Assembly (NCBI GenBank): GCA_905202605.1
Contig: CAJKSU010000179.1
Span: 1 to 5,937 of the forward strand
DNA: 5,937 bases
Source of the DNA: an uncultured Eubacteriales bacterium
Lineage (GTDB): Bacteria; Bacillota; Clostridia; Oscillospirales; Oscillospiraceae
Reading direction: 5' to 3'
Both the position numbers and the translations under genes were made by a program. This document shows, piece after piece, positions 4,286 through 5,937 of the stretch (its first letter is position 1; each line of letters begins with the position of its first letter). The notes beneath the pieces were generated by a model that did not search any database, had not been told where the DNA came from, and saw only the letters and a program-made list of their open reading frames with translations.

Positions 4286-5937
4286 ATGAGCAACCAACCC
4301 ACAGGCTATGAGCGCATTCATCTGACCATTAACGGCGTTGACCGCCCGGTGGTATGCGACCCCCAGAAGGACACCTTGGCAACCGTGATCCGGCGTATGG
4401 GTCTTACCGGAACCAAGGTGGGCTGCGGCATCGGTGTCTGTGGCGCATGTAGCATCGTACTCAACGGCGAGCTGTGCCGGAGCTGCAACAAGAAAATGAA
4501 GAATGTCCCCGAATACAGTGAGATCATCACCATTGAGGGCATCGGTACTCCCCAGCATCTCCATCCCATCCAGCAGGCATGGATTACGTACGGCGGCACT
4601 CAGTGCGGCTTCTGTACCCCCGGCTTCATTGTATCTGCCTATGTGCTGCTCCAGAAGAACCTCAATCCCACCCGTGAGGACGTTCGTGACTGGTTCCAGA
4701 AGAACCACAACATCTGCCGCTGCACTGGCTACAAGCCCCTCATTGACGCGGTCATGGCTGCGGCAAAGGTCATGCGGGGCGAAGCTACCGTGGAGAGCAT
4801 TACCTATGATTTTGAAGGGGAAACCGAGATCTACGGCTCCAGCCGCCCCCGTCCCTCTGCTGTGGCAAAGGTCTGCGGCCTGACAGATTACGGCGATGAC
4901 ATCGCTCTGAAGATGCCCGGCGGCATGGCCTATCTGGCTGTGACGCTGGCTGCGGAGCCTCACGCAAAAATCCTGAGCATCGACACCTCCGAGGCTGAGA
5001 AGATGCCTGGCATCATCAAGGTCATGACCGCCGCAGATGTGAAGGGCAACAACAACATTGACATGCCTCCCATTATCCCCCGCTGGAAGGGCACTGGAAC
5101 ACCTCCCTTCCCGGTCATCGCTGGAGACAAGGTCTGCCGCAAGGGCGATGTGGTGGCACTGGTTGCTGCTGACACAGAGGCTCATGCCCGGGCTGCTGCT
5201 GCGGCAGTGAAGCAGGAGCTTGAGATCCTGCCCTCCTACTTCACATACCCCGAGGCCTGTATGCCCAACGCCATCCAGATGCATGAGACCTGCCCCAACT
5301 CCTACATGGAGGCGCCCCTCCACAAGGGCGAGGATCCCGAGGAGATCTTTGACGAGGCAGCATATGTGGTAGAGGGCAGCTTCCACTCCCAGCGTGAGCC
5401 CCATCTTCCCATCGAACCCGATGTATGCCAGGGCTACTATGACACTGATGGCAACATTGTGGTTCAGTGTAAGACGCAGGCTGTAGGCGAGGGCCGGGAA
5501 TCCGTGGCACAGGCCTGCGGTATCCCCGTGGACAAGCTCCGTCTCATCGGCAACCCTGTTGGTGGTTCCTTTGGCTACTCCGTCACCGCCAATACCTATG
5601 CGCTGGCCACCACAGCCGTACAGAATCTGGGCATTCCCGTGACCCTTTCTCTCAGCTATGAGGAATTCATCCATATGTCCGGCAAGCGCTCCGCCACCTA
5701 CACCAACGGCAAGCTGGCCTGTGACGAAAACGGCAAGCTGATGGCTGCTGAGTTCGACATCGGTCTGGATCACGGTGCCTATGCCGGCATGGCCAGCAAG
5801 ATCTTCAACAACCTGATTTCCGTTCCCTTCAACGGCTACAGCATCCCCAATGTGAAGGCCCTTGCCCGGGGCGGCGTTTCCAACCACGCCTTCAATGCAG
5901 CCTACCGGGGCTTCGGCGCACCTCAGGTGTACACCTT
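4286..5937 (+). CDS. mop: Mop-type molybdopterin-dependent aldehyde oxidoreductase, 3' end missing
   Basis: A xanthine oxidase-family enzyme that would oxidise an aldehyde to an acid, or hydroxylate a related substrate, at a cytosine-dinucleotide molybdenum centre and pass electrons through two 2Fe-2S clusters. 550 codons are visible; D. gigas Mop has 907 residues, so about 40% is lost at the right edge. The plant-type cluster is held by C47, C52, C55 and C67, and the second by C107, C110, C144 and C146. These spacings match D. gigas Mop (C40/45/48/60 and C100/103/137/139, recalled) with a 7-residue longer N-terminus. The molybdenum domain follows directly, without the FAD domain of xanthine dehydrogenases. 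It shows GGSFGY at 426-431 and AYRGFGAPQ at 539-547, where R541 matches recalled Arg533. The catalytic glutamate (Glu869 in D. gigas) lies beyond the window. The start has AAAGGA at 4271-4276, nine bases upstream. The gap after xdhC holds no terminator, so it probably shares the operon. Several substrate-channel positions differ from D. gigas. Confidence 0.94.
   Translation, partial: MSNQPTGYERIHLTINGVDRPVVCDPQKDTLATVIRRMGLTGTKVGCGIGVCGACSIVLNGELCRSCNKKMKNVPEYSEIITIEGIGTPQHLHPIQQAWITYGGTQCGFCTPGFIVSAYVLLQKNLNPTREDVRDWFQKNHNICRCTGYKPLIDAVMAAAKVMRGEATVESITYDFEGETEIYGSSRPRPSAVAKVCGLTDYGDDIALKMPGGMAYLAVTLAAEPHAKILSIDTSEAEKMPGIIKVMTAADVKGNNNIDMPPIIPRWKGTGTPPFPVIAGDKVCRKGDVVALVAADTEAHARAAAAAVKQELEILPSYFTYPEACMPNAIQMHETCPNSYMEAPLHKGEDPEEIFDEAAYVVEGSFHSQREPHLPIEPDVCQGYYDTDGNIVVQCKTQAVGEGRESVAQACGIPVDKLRLIGNPVGGSFGYSVTANTYALATTAVQNLGIPVTLSLSYEEFIHMSGKRSATYTNGKLACDENGKLMAAEFDIGLDHGAYAGMASKIFNNLISVPFNGYSIPNVKALARGGVSNHAFNAAYRGFGAPQVYT

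Noticed and set aside
4226..5887. Very long minus-strand open frame (553 codons)
   Set aside because: It is antisense to mop, which has all eight cluster cysteines at family spacing. The antisense product has no family motif and no good ribosome site.

Overview
The window holds five protein genes around one divergent control region. The sequence looks bacterial: moderately GC-rich by eye, tightly packed, with strong purine-rich Shine-Dalgarno sites. The gene families (a clostridial-type fused old-yellow-enzyme reductase and a FAD-free molybdenum aldehyde oxidoreductase) suggest an anaerobe, most likely a Clostridia-class member of the Bacillota such as a gut Oscillospiraceae-type organism. 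That placement is inference and is not fixed by any marker gene here.

Layout. Positions 1-1854 (minus strand) hold the first 618 codons of an NADH:flavin oxidoreductase of the 2,4-dienoyl-CoA reductase / enoate reductase / trimethylamine dehydrogenase type (FMN barrel, one 4Fe-4S cluster, FAD and NAD(P) folds). Its C-terminus runs off the left edge. Positions 1855-2053 are the intergenic region between two divergent genes. It contains a plausible promoter for each direction and, between them, a perfect 9-bp inverted repeat (1948-1956 / 1976-1984) that could be a shared operator. Positions 2054-4250 (plus strand) hold three tightly coupled genes: a MocA/MobA-like nucleotidyltransferase, a histidine phosphatase, and an XdhC/CoxI-family molybdenum cofactor insertion protein. 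After a 35-bp gap with no visible terminator, 4286-5937 holds the first 550 codons of a Mop-type aldehyde oxidoreductase (two 2Fe-2S clusters fused to a molybdenum domain, no FAD domain), cut by the right edge.

How the genes fit together. Mop-type enzymes of the xanthine oxidase family carry molybdopterin cytosine dinucleotide. The first plus-strand gene is a good candidate to make that cofactor, XdhC to mature and insert it, and Mop to use it to oxidise an aldehyde or hydroxylate a heterocycle. The histidine phosphatase lies inside this cofactor cassette and has no obvious role in it. The divergent flavin reductase may act on the same compound or a related one, but only gene arrangement supports this. 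Compared from memory with Desulfovibrio gigas Mop, the metal ligands are kept and several substrate-channel residues differ, so the substrate is probably not a simple aliphatic or aromatic aldehyde.
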